A program made the translations under genes and the position numbers. Below are positions 1 through 6,185 of a stretch of 6,851 bases of DNA, one piece after another (position 1 is the stretch's first letter; each line of letters opens with the position of its first letter). This DNA comes from Verrucomicrobiota bacterium (GTDB lineage Bacteria > Verrucomicrobiota > Verrucomicrobiia > Opitutales > UBA953), in contig RGES01000072.1 in assembly GCA_009917805.1 (NCBI GenBank), positions 1 to 6,851 on the forward strand, written 5' to 3'. The notes beneath the pieces were generated by a model, which searched no databases, was not told the origin of the DNA, and was given only the letters and a program-made list of their open reading frames with translations.

Positions 1-1
1 C

Positions 2-193
2 TTCGGCCTCGGCGCCGGCATGGCGCAGGCCATCGGCCGCGTGATGATCGAGAAGGGCATGCCGCCGTTCGTGATGTTCCCGCAGATCCTCTGGGCGACG
101 TTCGCCCTGGTGCTGGGCATCAGCTTCGTCTCCGCCGTCATCGGCATCATCAAGGTGTCGCGCGTCGACGCCGCCTCCGTCTTCCGCGGATGA
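2..193 (+). CDS. ABC transporter permease, FtsX/MacB/DevC type (C-terminal fragment)
   Basis: This open frame enters from the left edge and ends at TGA 191-193, so only the last 63 residues are visible. They contain a hydrophobic stretch (about residues 26-52 of the fragment, with ILWATFALVLGISFVSAV) and a short basic tail ending KVSRVDAASVFRG. Permeases of the FtsX/DevC/MacB family typically end this way, with a last transmembrane helix followed by a short cytoplasmic tail containing a 'DPA..LR'-like element. The stop overlaps the start of the ATPase gene (ATGA, 190-193), the usual arrangement for a permease with its cognate ATPase. The protein would sit in the inner membrane and transmit ATPase movement to the periplasmic adaptor. 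The family assignment rests partly on the neighbouring genes. The substrate cannot be told from this fragment. Confidence 0.75.
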   Translation, partial: FGLGAGMAQAIGRVMIEKGMPPFVMFPQILWATFALVLGISFVSAVIGIIKVSRVDAASVFRG

Positions 194-918
194 GCCACCT
201 TGCCCACACCGTCGCCGTCCGCGCCACCGGCGTCGACATGTTCTTCGGCACCCCCGAGAACCAGGTCGTCGCCCTCAAGCAGGCCGACTTCGAAGCCCGC
301 CGCGGCGAGCTCATCATGCTCGTGGGTCCTTCCGGCTGCGGGAAGACGACCCTCCTCTCGGTCATCGCGGGTACGCTCACCCCGCAGGCGGGCACGGTCG
401 AGGTCTTCGGCCAGCGCCTCGACGGCCTCGGCCAGGAGGCGCTCACGTCCTTCCGCCGCCAGCACCTCGGCTTCGTCTTCCAGTCGTTCAACCTCATCCC
501 GACCCTCACCGTCGTCGAGAACGTGATGGTGCCGCTCCTGATCCAGGGACGCCCGTATGACGAGGCGCGCGCCCGTTCGCTCGCGATCATCGACAAGGTG
601 GGCCTCAAAGGGCGCGAAGAAGGCCGCCCGAACGCGCTCTCCGGCGGCCAGCAGCAGCGCGTCGCGATCGCCCGCGCGCTCGTGCATGAGCCGCCGCTGC
701 TGATCTGCGACGAGCCGACCTCGGCCCTCGATAAGGATACCGGCGCCCACATCATGCAGCTCGTGCGCGACCTCTCCCGCTCGCCCGAGCGCTGCGTGGT
801 CGTCGTCACGCACGACCATCGCATCTTCCGTTTCGCCGATCGCATCGCGGAGATGGAAGACGGCCGCATCAGCCGCGTCGTCGACGACCCGAAGCTCCTC
901 GATACCACCCACCTCTGA
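190..918 (+). CDS. ABC transporter ATP-binding protein (DevA/LolD/MacB-like)
   Basis: A complete 242-residue nucleotide-binding subunit that powers the neighbouring permease by hydrolysing ATP at the cytoplasmic face of the inner membrane. All expected motifs are present and intact: Walker A GPSGCGKT (residues 46-53), Q-loop glutamine 98 in VFQSFNLIP, signature LSGGQ (150-154), Walker B LLICDE (170-175), D-loop SALD (178-181) and switch histidine 208 in VVTHDH. The FQ.FNL(I/L)P.LT..ENV pattern is typical of the LolD/MacB/DevA group that pairs with FtsX-type permeases. The ATG at 190 overlaps the permease stop by four bases, with no clear Shine-Dalgarno sequence, so translation is probably coupled. 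With the following HlyD-type protein it fits a DevBCA-like exporter. Family assignment is firm. The substrate is unknown. Confidence 0.95.
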   Translation: MSHLAHTVAVRATGVDMFFGTPENQVVALKQADFEARRGELIMLVGPSGCGKTTLLSVIAGTLTPQAGTVEVFGQRLDGLGQEALTSFRRQHLGFVFQSFNLIPTLTVVENVMVPLLIQGRPYDEARARSLAIIDKVGLKGREEGRPNALSGGQQQRVAIARALVHEPPLLICDEPTSALDKDTGAHIMQLVRDLSRSPERCVVVVTHDHRIFRFADRIAEMEDGRISRVVDDPKLLDTTHL

Positions 919-926
919 CCTCCTTT

Positions 927-1931
927 ATGTTCAAGAAACGCATCCTGCTCTTCGCCCTCGCCCTCGCCGGCGCCGGCGCCGCCCTGCAGCTCACCCGCGG
1001 GACGGCCAACGAGGCCCCGATCAATCCTCCCCCGTACGAACCCGCCAGGCGCGACAAGGACGGACTCATCGCCGCCGCCGGCCTCATCGAGGCCGCCGCC
1101 GAGAACACGCTCCTCGGTTCCCCGACCTCCGGCACGGTCGCCAAGGTCCACGTGAAGGTCTGGGACAAGGTGAAGGCCGGCGATCCGATCCTCTCGCTCG
1201 ACGACCGCGACCTGCGCGCCCAGCACGCCGTGCAGCAGGCCGCGGTCTCCGCCGCCGAGGCCACGGCCGAGCGCGCCGAAGACGCCGCCCGGCGCTGGAC
1301 CGGCATCAAGGACAGCGGCGCGGTCTCCGCCGCCGAGCTCCTTTCCTACCAGATGGCGGCCAAGGAGGCGAAGGCCAAGCTCGCCCTCGCCAAGGCGCAG
1401 CTCGACCAGACCGCCGTGCTCCTCGACCGTCTGGTGCTCCGTTCGCCCATCGACGCCACCGTCCTGCAGGTCGGCGTGCGCGTCGGCGAATTCGTGGCCG
1501 CCGGCGCCAAGGCGCCGGTCGTCCTCGGCGACATCGCCACCTTGCAGATCCGTTGCGACGTCGACGAACAGCTGGCCACGCGCATGCGCGACGGCCTTCC
1601 CGCCAAAGGCTTCCTCAAGGGCGAAAGCACCCTCGCCGGCGGCAAGGACCGCTCCATCGCGCTGAAGTTCGTCCGTATCGAACCCTTCGTCATCCCGAAG
1701 ACCTCGCTCACCGGCGCGAGCGTCGAGCGCGTCGACACGCGCGTGCTCCAGGTGATCTACCGCTTCGAACGTCCGCCGGGCCGCGCGCTCTTCGTCGGCC
1801 AGCAGATGGACGTCTACATCGACGCCTCCCAAAATGCTCCGTGGAATCTTCCCGCATCTCGCTCGAGACCGGCCGCGTGCCGCTCGGGGTCGGCATCCCG
1901 CGTCGCACCGATGTCGGCGCGGCCGGCGTGA
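927..1931 (+). CDS. HlyD-family periplasmic membrane fusion protein (DevB-like), C-terminus altered
   Basis: The adaptor that would bridge the inner-membrane ABC pump and an outer-membrane channel. Of 334 predicted residues, about 1-301 look genuine. They comprise a hydrophobic N-terminal anchor (about 5-21, after MFKKR), a first biotinyl-lipoyl half (about 65-95, SGTVAKVHVKVWDKVKAGDP), an Ala/Glu-rich helical hairpin (about 97-166), a second lipoyl half (about 170-202, LRSPIDATVLQVGVRVGE) and beta-barrel segments ending in GRALFVGQQMDVYIDAS. That ending is close to the normal end of HlyD/DevB proteins. The remaining 33 residues (1830-1928) are low-complexity Arg/Ser/Pro/Ala sequence. They overlap, in another frame, DNA encoding an outer-membrane efflux protein, so they are read out of frame. 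The domain core is intact and the protein may still fold. The start at 927 lies 8 bp after the ATPase stop and has no Shine-Dalgarno match (ACCTCCTTT precedes it). Confidence 0.88.
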   Translation: MFKKRILLFALALAGAGAALQLTRGTANEAPINPPPYEPARRDKDGLIAAAGLIEAAAENTLLGSPTSGTVAKVHVKVWDKVKAGDPILSLDDRDLRAQHAVQQAAVSAAEATAERAEDAARRWTGIKDSGAVSAAELLSYQMAAKEAKAKLALAKAQLDQTAVLLDRLVLRSPIDATVLQVGVRVGEFVAAGAKAPVVLGDIATLQIRCDVDEQLATRMRDGLPAKGFLKGESTLAGGKDRSIALKFVRIEPFVIPKTSLTGASVERVDTRVLQVIYRFERPPGRALFVGQQMDVYIDASQNAPWNLPASRSRPAACRSGSASRVAPMSARPA

Positions 1932-2926
1932 AGGCGTCCTGGGAGCTCGACGTCTGGGGCCGCGAGGCCGCCAAGACCAAGGCCGCCGACGCCGATTCGC
2001 GCGCGGCCAAGTTCACCGCCGAACAGGCCGACCTCGCGCTCTCGGCCGAAGTCGCCCGCCTTTGGTTCGCCGTCCGCGGCGCCCGCGAGCAGCTCGCCTT
2101 CCTCGAGGCGGAATTCGCCACGCGCCTGCGCGAGATGGAGATCGTCGAAAAGACCGTCGGCGCCGGCTTGCTGGATTCCGATCCGCTTTCCTCCGCCCGC
2201 CTCGCCGCCGCCCAGGCCAAGGTCGACGAAGGTCTCGGCCGACGTCGCCTCGCCGCCGCGGAGAACGCCCTGCGCGCGCTCATCGGCGCCACGCCTGGTG
2301 ATAAGCTGCCGGAGGCGAAGGGCTCCGTCGCGATGCCGACCTTCGGCGCCGGCGTGCCTTCCGCGCTCCTGCTCCGCCGTCCCGACCTCGCCGCCGCCGC
2401 CGCGCGGCTCGACGCCGCGATCTCGCGCGAAGGCGCCGCCATCGCCGACTTCTATCCGTCCGTGACGCTCAACGGCCAGGCCGGCTGGCAAGCCGACCCG
2501 GCTTCGCGCATCGGTCGTGGTTCGTCCAGCTTCTGGTCGCTGACCCCTTCGCTCGACCTGCCGCTCTTCGACGCCGGCCGGCGCGAGGCCAACCTCGAGG
2601 TCGCCCGCGCGCGCATCGACGGGTCCGGCGCCGAGTGGACCAAGGCCGTGCTCGGCGCTTTCCGCGAAGTGGAGGATGCCCTCGCCGACCTGCGCGAGCT
2701 CGCCTTGCAGGAAGACCTCACCGCTCGCGTCCTCGCGGCGGTGCGCGTCCGGCTCGCCAACGCCGAAGCCCGCCGTCAGGCCGGCCTCGCGAACGAGAAC
2801 GAGATCCTCATCGCGCGTCGGGACGAAGCCATGGCCGCCCGCACGCTGTCGATGGTCGTCTGGGAGCGCCGGCAGGTCGCGGTGCGGCTCGCCGCGGCGA
2901 CCGGCGGCGGTTGGTCCGCGCAGTGA
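1841..2926 (+). CDS. Outer membrane efflux protein, NodT/TolC family; 5'-truncated, probable pseudogene
   Basis: This frame encodes the middle and C-terminal part of an outer-membrane channel of the NodT/OprM type. Counting from the first in-frame GTG (1841), visible landmarks are ASWELDVWG (32-40), the helical stretch to about residue 150 ending LRALIGATPGD, LLLRRPDLAAAAARLDAA (177-193), DFYPSVTLNGQAGW (203-216), TPSLDLPLFDAGRREANL (235-252) and the ending AATGGGW (353-358). These match the second half of the first OEP repeat and all of the second. Complete family members have about 450-480 residues. Here only about 361 are recognisable, and the lipoprotein signal peptide and first beta/helical segments are missing. 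Upstream, the same frame is only a shadow of the fusion-protein gene. Without a signal peptide the product could not reach the outer membrane, so the gene is probably inactive, unless the junction is an assembly error. GTG 1841 has no ribosome-binding site and is a nominal start. A GTG at 1928 overlaps the upstream stop. Confidence 0.8.
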   Translation: MESSRISLETGRVPLGVGIPRRTDVGAAGVKASWELDVWGREAAKTKAADADSRAAKFTAEQADLALSAEVARLWFAVRGAREQLAFLEAEFATRLREMEIVEKTVGAGLLDSDPLSSARLAAAQAKVDEGLGRRRLAAAENALRALIGATPGDKLPEAKGSVAMPTFGAGVPSALLLRRPDLAAAAARLDAAISREGAAIADFYPSVTLNGQAGWQADPASRIGRGSSSFWSLTPSLDLPLFDAGRREANLEVARARIDGSGAEWTKAVLGAFREVEDALADLRELALQEDLTARVLAAVRVRLANAEARRQAGLANENEILIARRDEAMAARTLSMVVWERRQVAVRLAAATGGGWSAQ

Positions 2927-2940
2927 CCAGGCCAAAGAAG

Positions 2941-2964
2941 AAGGGCGTCCTCGCGGACGCCCTT
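2941..2964 (-). terminator. Rho-independent terminator hairpin between convergent genes
   Basis: A perfect 10-bp inverted repeat, AAGGGCGTCC / GGACGCCCTT, is separated by a 4-base loop. It lies in the 57-bp gap between the convergent export operon and gnd. Read on the - strand, the loop is GCGA (a GNRA tetraloop) and the stem is followed by CTTCTTTGG, a moderately T-rich tail, so it is best suited to ending gnd transcription. On the + strand the following bases (CCTGTCGCC) are not T-rich, so termination of the efflux operon there would be weaker. It probably serves both directions to some degree. Confidence 0.8.
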
Positions 2965-2983
2965 CCTGTCGCCGTCAAGGCGC

Positions 2984-4480
2984 TCAGGCCTTGATCTGCG
3001 GGCGCTTGGGATCCGGCCAGTCGATGTGGAAGAACTCGCCGCGGGGCTTGTCCTTGCGCTCGTAGGTGTGGGCGCCGAAGAAGTCGCGCTGACCCTGGAG
3101 CAGGTTCTGCGGGAGGTTCTCGGTGCGGTACGAGTCGAAGTACGAGAGCGCCGAGCCGAGGGTCGGCACGGGGATGCCGTGCTTCACCGCGAGGGCGATG
3201 ACCTTGCGCCAGTTCTTCTGGGCCTTCTTGACCGTCTTCTTGAAGTACGGGTCGAGGAGGAGGTTGGCCAGGCGGGGCTTCTTGCCGAAGGCCTCGGTGA
3301 TCTTCTGGAGGAAGCGGGCGCGGATGATGCAGCCGCCGCGCCAGATCTGGGCGATCTCGCCGAAGTTCAGCTTCCACTTGTACTCGTTCTGCGCCTCGCG
3401 CATGAGCTGGAAGCCCTGGGCGTAGGAGCAGATCTTGGAGCAGTAGAGGGCGTCGCGGATCTGTTCGATGATCTTGGCCTTGTCGGGATTGGTCATCGCG
3501 CGCTTCGGGCCGCGGAGGGCCTTGGCGGCGGCGACGCGCTCATCCTTGACGGCGGAGAGGCAGCGGGCGAAGACGGCTTCGGCGATGGTCGGCGCGGCGA
3601 CGCCCATGTCGAGGGCGTTGGCGCTCGTCCACTTGCCCGTGCCCTTCTGGCCGGCGGTGTCGAGGATGACGTCGACCAGCGGGACGCCGGTCTCGGGGTC
3701 CTTCTGCTTGAGCACCTTGGCGGTGATCTCGATGAGGAAGGAGTTCAGGTCGCCCTTGTTCCATTCTTCGAAGGTGGTGCCGATCTCGTCGGGGGTCATG
3801 CCGAGGAGGCCGCGCATGAGGTCGTAGGCTTCGCAGATCATCTGCATGTCGCCGTACTCGATGCCGTTGTGCACCATCTTGACGTAGTGGCCGGCGCCGT
3901 CGGGGCCGATGTGGGCCACGCAGGGGACGCCGCCCTTGATGGGCTTGCCGGGCTTGGCGCCGGTCAGCTCCACGCCGGTCTCGGCGTCGACCTTGGAGGC
4001 GACGGCTTCCCAGATGGGCTTGAGCTCGGCCCAGGCGGCGGCATCGCCACCGGGCATGAGGGACGGCCCGAAACGGGCGCCTTCTTCGCCGCCCGAGACG
4101 CCGGAGCCGATGAAGCGGAGGCCCTTGGCCTTGAGTTCCTTCTCGCGACGGATGGTGTCCGTCCAGAGGGCGTTGCCGCCGTCGATGATGATGTCGCCGG
4201 CTTCGAAGACCGCGGCGAGCTCGTTGATCACGGCGTCGGTCGGGCCGCCGGCCTTGACCAGGATGATGGCCTTGCGGGGCTTCTTGAGGGAGGCCGCGAA
4301 GTCCTTCATGGTCGGGCAGCCGATGAGCTTGCCCGGGGTGTTCGGGTTTTCCTTCACGAACTCGTCGGTCTTGGCGGTCGTGCGGTTGTACACCGAGATC
4401 GCGAAGCCGTGGTCGGCGATGTTGAGGGCGAGGTTCTGACCCATGACGGCCAGACCGATGAGACCAATGTCGGATTGCAT
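2984..4480 (-). CDS. gnd: 6-phosphogluconate dehydrogenase, decarboxylating
   Basis: Oxidises and decarboxylates 6-phosphogluconate to ribulose 5-phosphate with NADP+, giving NADPH and pentose in the cytoplasm. The 498-residue protein begins MQSDIGLIGLAVMGQNLALN, with the GxAxxG nucleotide-binding motif at residues 9-14 and NRT (32-34), the usual NADP-binding position. Catalytic elements are present: N103 in DGGN, S129-G130-G131 in GVSGGEEGA, K201 in GHYVKMVHNG and E208 in IEYGD. The all-helical C-terminal domain follows (KGTGKWTS, CIIRARFLQKITEAF), ending with QRDFFGAHTYER, which supplies residues to the partner's active site. It is longer than the E. coli enzyme (468), mainly through about 17 extra residues around 164-186 and a longer tail. 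The ATG at 4480 was chosen because homology starts there. An upstream in-frame ATG at 4609 would add 43 unlikely residues. No Shine-Dalgarno sequence precedes the start. No zwf or pgl is visible nearby. Confidence 0.97.
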   Translation of the reverse strand: MQSDIGLIGLAVMGQNLALNIADHGFAISVYNRTTAKTDEFVKENPNTPGKLIGCPTMKDFAASLKKPRKAIILVKAGGPTDAVINELAAVFEAGDIIIDGGNALWTDTIRREKELKAKGLRFIGSGVSGGEEGARFGPSLMPGGDAAAWAELKPIWEAVASKVDAETGVELTGAKPGKPIKGGVPCVAHIGPDGAGHYVKMVHNGIEYGDMQMICEAYDLMRGLLGMTPDEIGTTFEEWNKGDLNSFLIEITAKVLKQKDPETGVPLVDVILDTAGQKGTGKWTSANALDMGVAAPTIAEAVFARCLSAVKDERVAAAKALRGPKRAMTNPDKAKIIEQIRDALYCSKICSYAQGFQLMREAQNEYKWKLNFGEIAQIWRGGCIIRARFLQKITEAFGKKPRLANLLLDPYFKKTVKKAQKNWRKVIALAVKHGIPVPTLGSALSYFDSYRTENLPQNLLQGQRDFFGAHTYERKDKPRGEFFHIDWPDPKRPQIKA

Positions 4481-4623
4481 AAGAGGAGCCAATGCGAACC
4501 CCCGTGGGCTGGCATGGCAAACAAGAAAAGGGGCGGGTTTCGCCCGAAAGCTCCTGTTTTCGGCACGGGCGACCGCCTTTCCCCTCGCCTCAACCGACAC
4601 GTTTCCCATCGTGGGGCGCTGTC
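4481..4623. promoter_or_regulatory. Divergent intergenic region (gnd and coaC operon start regions)
   Basis: A 143-bp spacer between the divergent gnd and coaC starts, so it should contain promoters for both directions. No confident -35/-10 pair is recognisable on either strand, as expected for GC-rich non-enteric DNA. It contains A-rich bases at 4519-4529, a short inverted repeat (4531-4545) and a weak GGGG Shine-Dalgarno-like element at 4613-4616, seven bases before the coaC ATG. Open frames run through it from ATG 4492 (+) and ATG 4609 (-), but the added residues resemble no part of either protein family. Confidence 0.5.
4531..4545 (-). other. Short hairpin with T-rich tail in the gnd leader (possible terminator/attenuator)
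   Basis: GGGCG-GGTTT-CGCCC forms a 5-bp stem with a 5-base loop. On the - strand the stem is followed directly by CTTTTCTTGTTT (complement of 4519-4530), so it resembles a weak intrinsic terminator about 40 bases before the gnd start codon. It could be an attenuator, a block to antisense transcription coming from coaC, or chance in GC-rich DNA. The stem is short, so confidence is low. Confidence 0.25.
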
Positions 4624-5172
4624 ATGTCCCAGCTCGTCGGCAAACGCATCACCCTCGGAGTCACCGGCTCCATCGCCGCCTACAAGGCCGCGGACCTGAC
4701 CTCCCAGCTGGTCAAGTATGGCGCCGAAGTCCAGGTCGTCATGACCAAGGGGGCCACCCAGTTCATCACCCCGATGACCTTGCAGGTGCTCTCCCGCCGG
4801 CCGGTCGCTTTCGACCTTTGGGCCGAAGGAGCCAATTCCGTCCCCGGCCACATCGAGATCGCCGATTCCTCGGACCTGCTCCTGGTCGCCCCGCTTTCCG
4901 CCAATGTCCTGGCCGAGTTCGCCCATGGCCTCGCCCCGGATCTCCTGACCAGCGTCTACCTCGCCACCCGCGGCCCGGTCCTGCTTTGCCCGGCGATGAA
5001 CGGCAAGATGTACGAGCATGCCGCGACCCAGGCCAACCTGAAGACCCTCCGCGCCCGCGGACACGCGATCGTCGAGCCGGCCGAAGGCATGCTGGCCTGC
5101 GGTTACGAAGGCGTCGGCAAGCTCGCTCCGGTCGAGGAGATCGTGAGCCGCGTGCTTTCGATCCTGGGCTGA
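4624..5172 (+). CDS. coaC: Phosphopantothenoylcysteine decarboxylase (stand-alone CoaC flavoprotein)
   Basis: An FMN-dependent enzyme of coenzyme A synthesis that decarboxylates 4'-phosphopantothenoylcysteine to 4'-phosphopantetheine. The 182-residue protein begins MSQLVGKRITLGVTGSIAAY, the flavoprotein FMN-binding opening. It then shows the catalytic histidine H76 in GHIEIADSSD, the FMN-site motif APLSANVLAEFAHG (89-102), the substrate-binding PAMNGKMYEH (123-132, with N126) and the active-site cysteine C159 in GMLACGYEGVGKL. These correspond to His75, Asn125 and Cys158 of the E. coli CoaBC protein. Most bacteria fuse this domain to the synthetase CoaB. Here the protein stops right after the decarboxylase domain and the next gene is queG, so CoaB must be encoded elsewhere. 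The ATG at 4624 is chosen because homology begins there and a weak GGGG lies 7 bases upstream. The upstream in-frame ATG 4492 would add 44 unlikely residues. First gene of a + strand operon. Confidence 0.92.
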   Translation: MSQLVGKRITLGVTGSIAAYKAADLTSQLVKYGAEVQVVMTKGATQFITPMTLQVLSRRPVAFDLWAEGANSVPGHIEIADSSDLLLVAPLSANVLAEFAHGLAPDLLTSVYLATRGPVLLCPAMNGKMYEHAATQANLKTLRARGHAIVEPAEGMLACGYEGVGKLAPVEEIVSRVLSILG

Positions 5173-5177
5173 GCCCG

Positions 5178-6185
5178 ATGGACCCCCGCGCCCTCCGCCA
5201 GCGACTCGAGGCTTCGGCGAAGGCGCTGGGCTTCGACGCGTTCGGGGTCGCGCCGGTCGAGGTCGACGTCCGGGCCGATTACTTCAAGAAGTGGATCGCC
5301 GACGGGATGCATGGCGACATGGCCTGGCTGGCCCGTAATCCCGACCGCCGCACCGATGCTCGCAAGGTCCTGCCGGAAGCCCGCAGCCTCGTGGTGGTCG
5401 GGCTCAACTATTATCAGCCGCATCCGCCGGCCGGCTACCGTATCGCGAAGTACGCCTTGGGCGCCGACTACCACGATGTGATCCTCGCCCGGCTGCAGCA
5501 GCTTTGCGAAGCGATGCGCGCGCTGGGCGGCGAACAGAAGCCTTATGTCGACACCGGTCCGGTGCTCGAAAAGCCCGTCGCCGCGGCCGCCGGCCTCGGC
5601 TGGCAGGGCAAGAGCACGATCCTGATCCATCGCGGCGCCGGGACGTGGCTGTTCCTCGGGGTCATCCTGACCACGCTCGAGCTGGAGGCTTCCGGGACCC
5701 GGGAGCCGGACCGCTGCGGCACCTGTACCCGTTGTATCGATGCCTGTCCGACGGCCGCGATCATCGCCCCCTATAAGATGGATGCGCGCAAGTGCCTCGC
5801 CTACCTGACCATCGAGCACAAGGGCGCCATTCCCGTCGAATACCGTGAAGCGCTCGGCGACCGGGTGTTCGGTTGCGACGACTGCCTCGACGTCTGCCCG
5901 TGGAACAAGTGGGCCGTGGCCACCCGTGAAGCCCATTTCGCTCCGCGTCCGCATCCGCCGCTGCGCGAGACCTTGGCTTGGACGGACGAGCAGTTCCTCG
6001 CCCACTTCAAGGGCACGCCGGTCGAACGCCTCGGGCTCGCCCGCTGGCGCCGCAACGCGCTCACGGTCTTGGGCAACGTCGGCGAGCGCGCCGACCTGCC
6101 GGCCGCCGAGTCGCTCCTGGGCGACGCCGACCCGATGGTCGCCGAACACGCCGCGTGGTCCGTCGCCCGTCTGCGCGCGCGTTGA
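5178..6185 (+). CDS. queG: Epoxyqueuosine reductase
   Basis: Catalyses the last step of queuosine synthesis, reducing epoxyqueuosine to queuosine in the tRNA wobble position with a cobalamin cofactor and two [4Fe-4S] clusters, in the cytoplasm. The 335-residue protein shows the family opening (KALGFDAFGVAP, 15-26; GMHGDMAWL, 43-51), RSLVVVGLNYY (69-79), YVDTGPVLEKPVAAAAGLGW (123-142) with D125 as the expected general acid, and GKSTILI (144-150). Cluster ligands are C180-C183-C186-C190 (CxxCxxCxxxCP), then C206 and C233-C236-C240 (CDDCLDVCPWN). All eight cysteines are present. The C-terminal part (about 285-335) contains a HEAT-like helical pair (NALTVLGNVGE, AEHAAWSVARL) as in QueG proteins that contact tRNA. 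Length is normal. It starts 5 bp after coaC and its stop overlaps the next gene, so it belongs to the same operon. No other queuosine genes are visible. Confidence 0.96.
   Translation: MDPRALRQRLEASAKALGFDAFGVAPVEVDVRADYFKKWIADGMHGDMAWLARNPDRRTDARKVLPEARSLVVVGLNYYQPHPPAGYRIAKYALGADYHDVILARLQQLCEAMRALGGEQKPYVDTGPVLEKPVAAAAGLGWQGKSTILIHRGAGTWLFLGVILTTLELEASGTREPDRCGTCTRCIDACPTAAIIAPYKMDARKCLAYLTIEHKGAIPVEYREALGDRVFGCDDCLDVCPWNKWAVATREAHFAPRPHPPLRETLAWTDEQFLAHFKGTPVERLGLARWRRNALTVLGNVGERADLPAAESLLGDADPMVAEHAAWSVARLRAR

Noticed and set aside
150..1832. Long open frame (560 codons) on the - strand opposite the ATPase and fusion-protein genes
   Set aside because: It is antisense to two clear gene families, has Gly/Arg/Ala-rich low-complexity sequence with no domain, and is explained by GC-rich codon bias leaving the opposite strand without stops.
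1553..1840. Upstream extension of the channel-protein frame to ATG 1553
   Set aside because: The extension overlaps intact fusion-protein coding sequence and translates to Arg-rich sequence without efflux-protein features. It cannot be the missing N-terminus.
1834..2301. Open frame from ATG 1834 (MLRGIFPHLARD...) as a new start for the channel protein
   Set aside because: It lies in a third frame and is Arg-rich with no efflux-protein motifs. The channel homology is in the frame of 1841.
4481..4609. N-terminal extension of 6-phosphogluconate dehydrogenase to ATG 4609
   Set aside because: Family members begin at the IGLIGLAVMG strand. The 43 added residues lack similarity and would use up the whole divergent promoter region.
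4492..4623. Earlier coaC start at ATG 4492, preceded by GAGGAG
   Set aside because: The GAGGAG lies only 3 bases from the ATG, and the added 44 residues do not resemble CoaC, whose FMN-binding opening follows ATG 4624 directly.
3026..4699. Long open frame (557 codons) on the + strand opposite gnd
   Set aside because: It is a shadow of gnd codons, with compositionally biased Val/Gly/Asp/Leu-rich sequence and no recognisable motif, and it runs into coaC in another frame.
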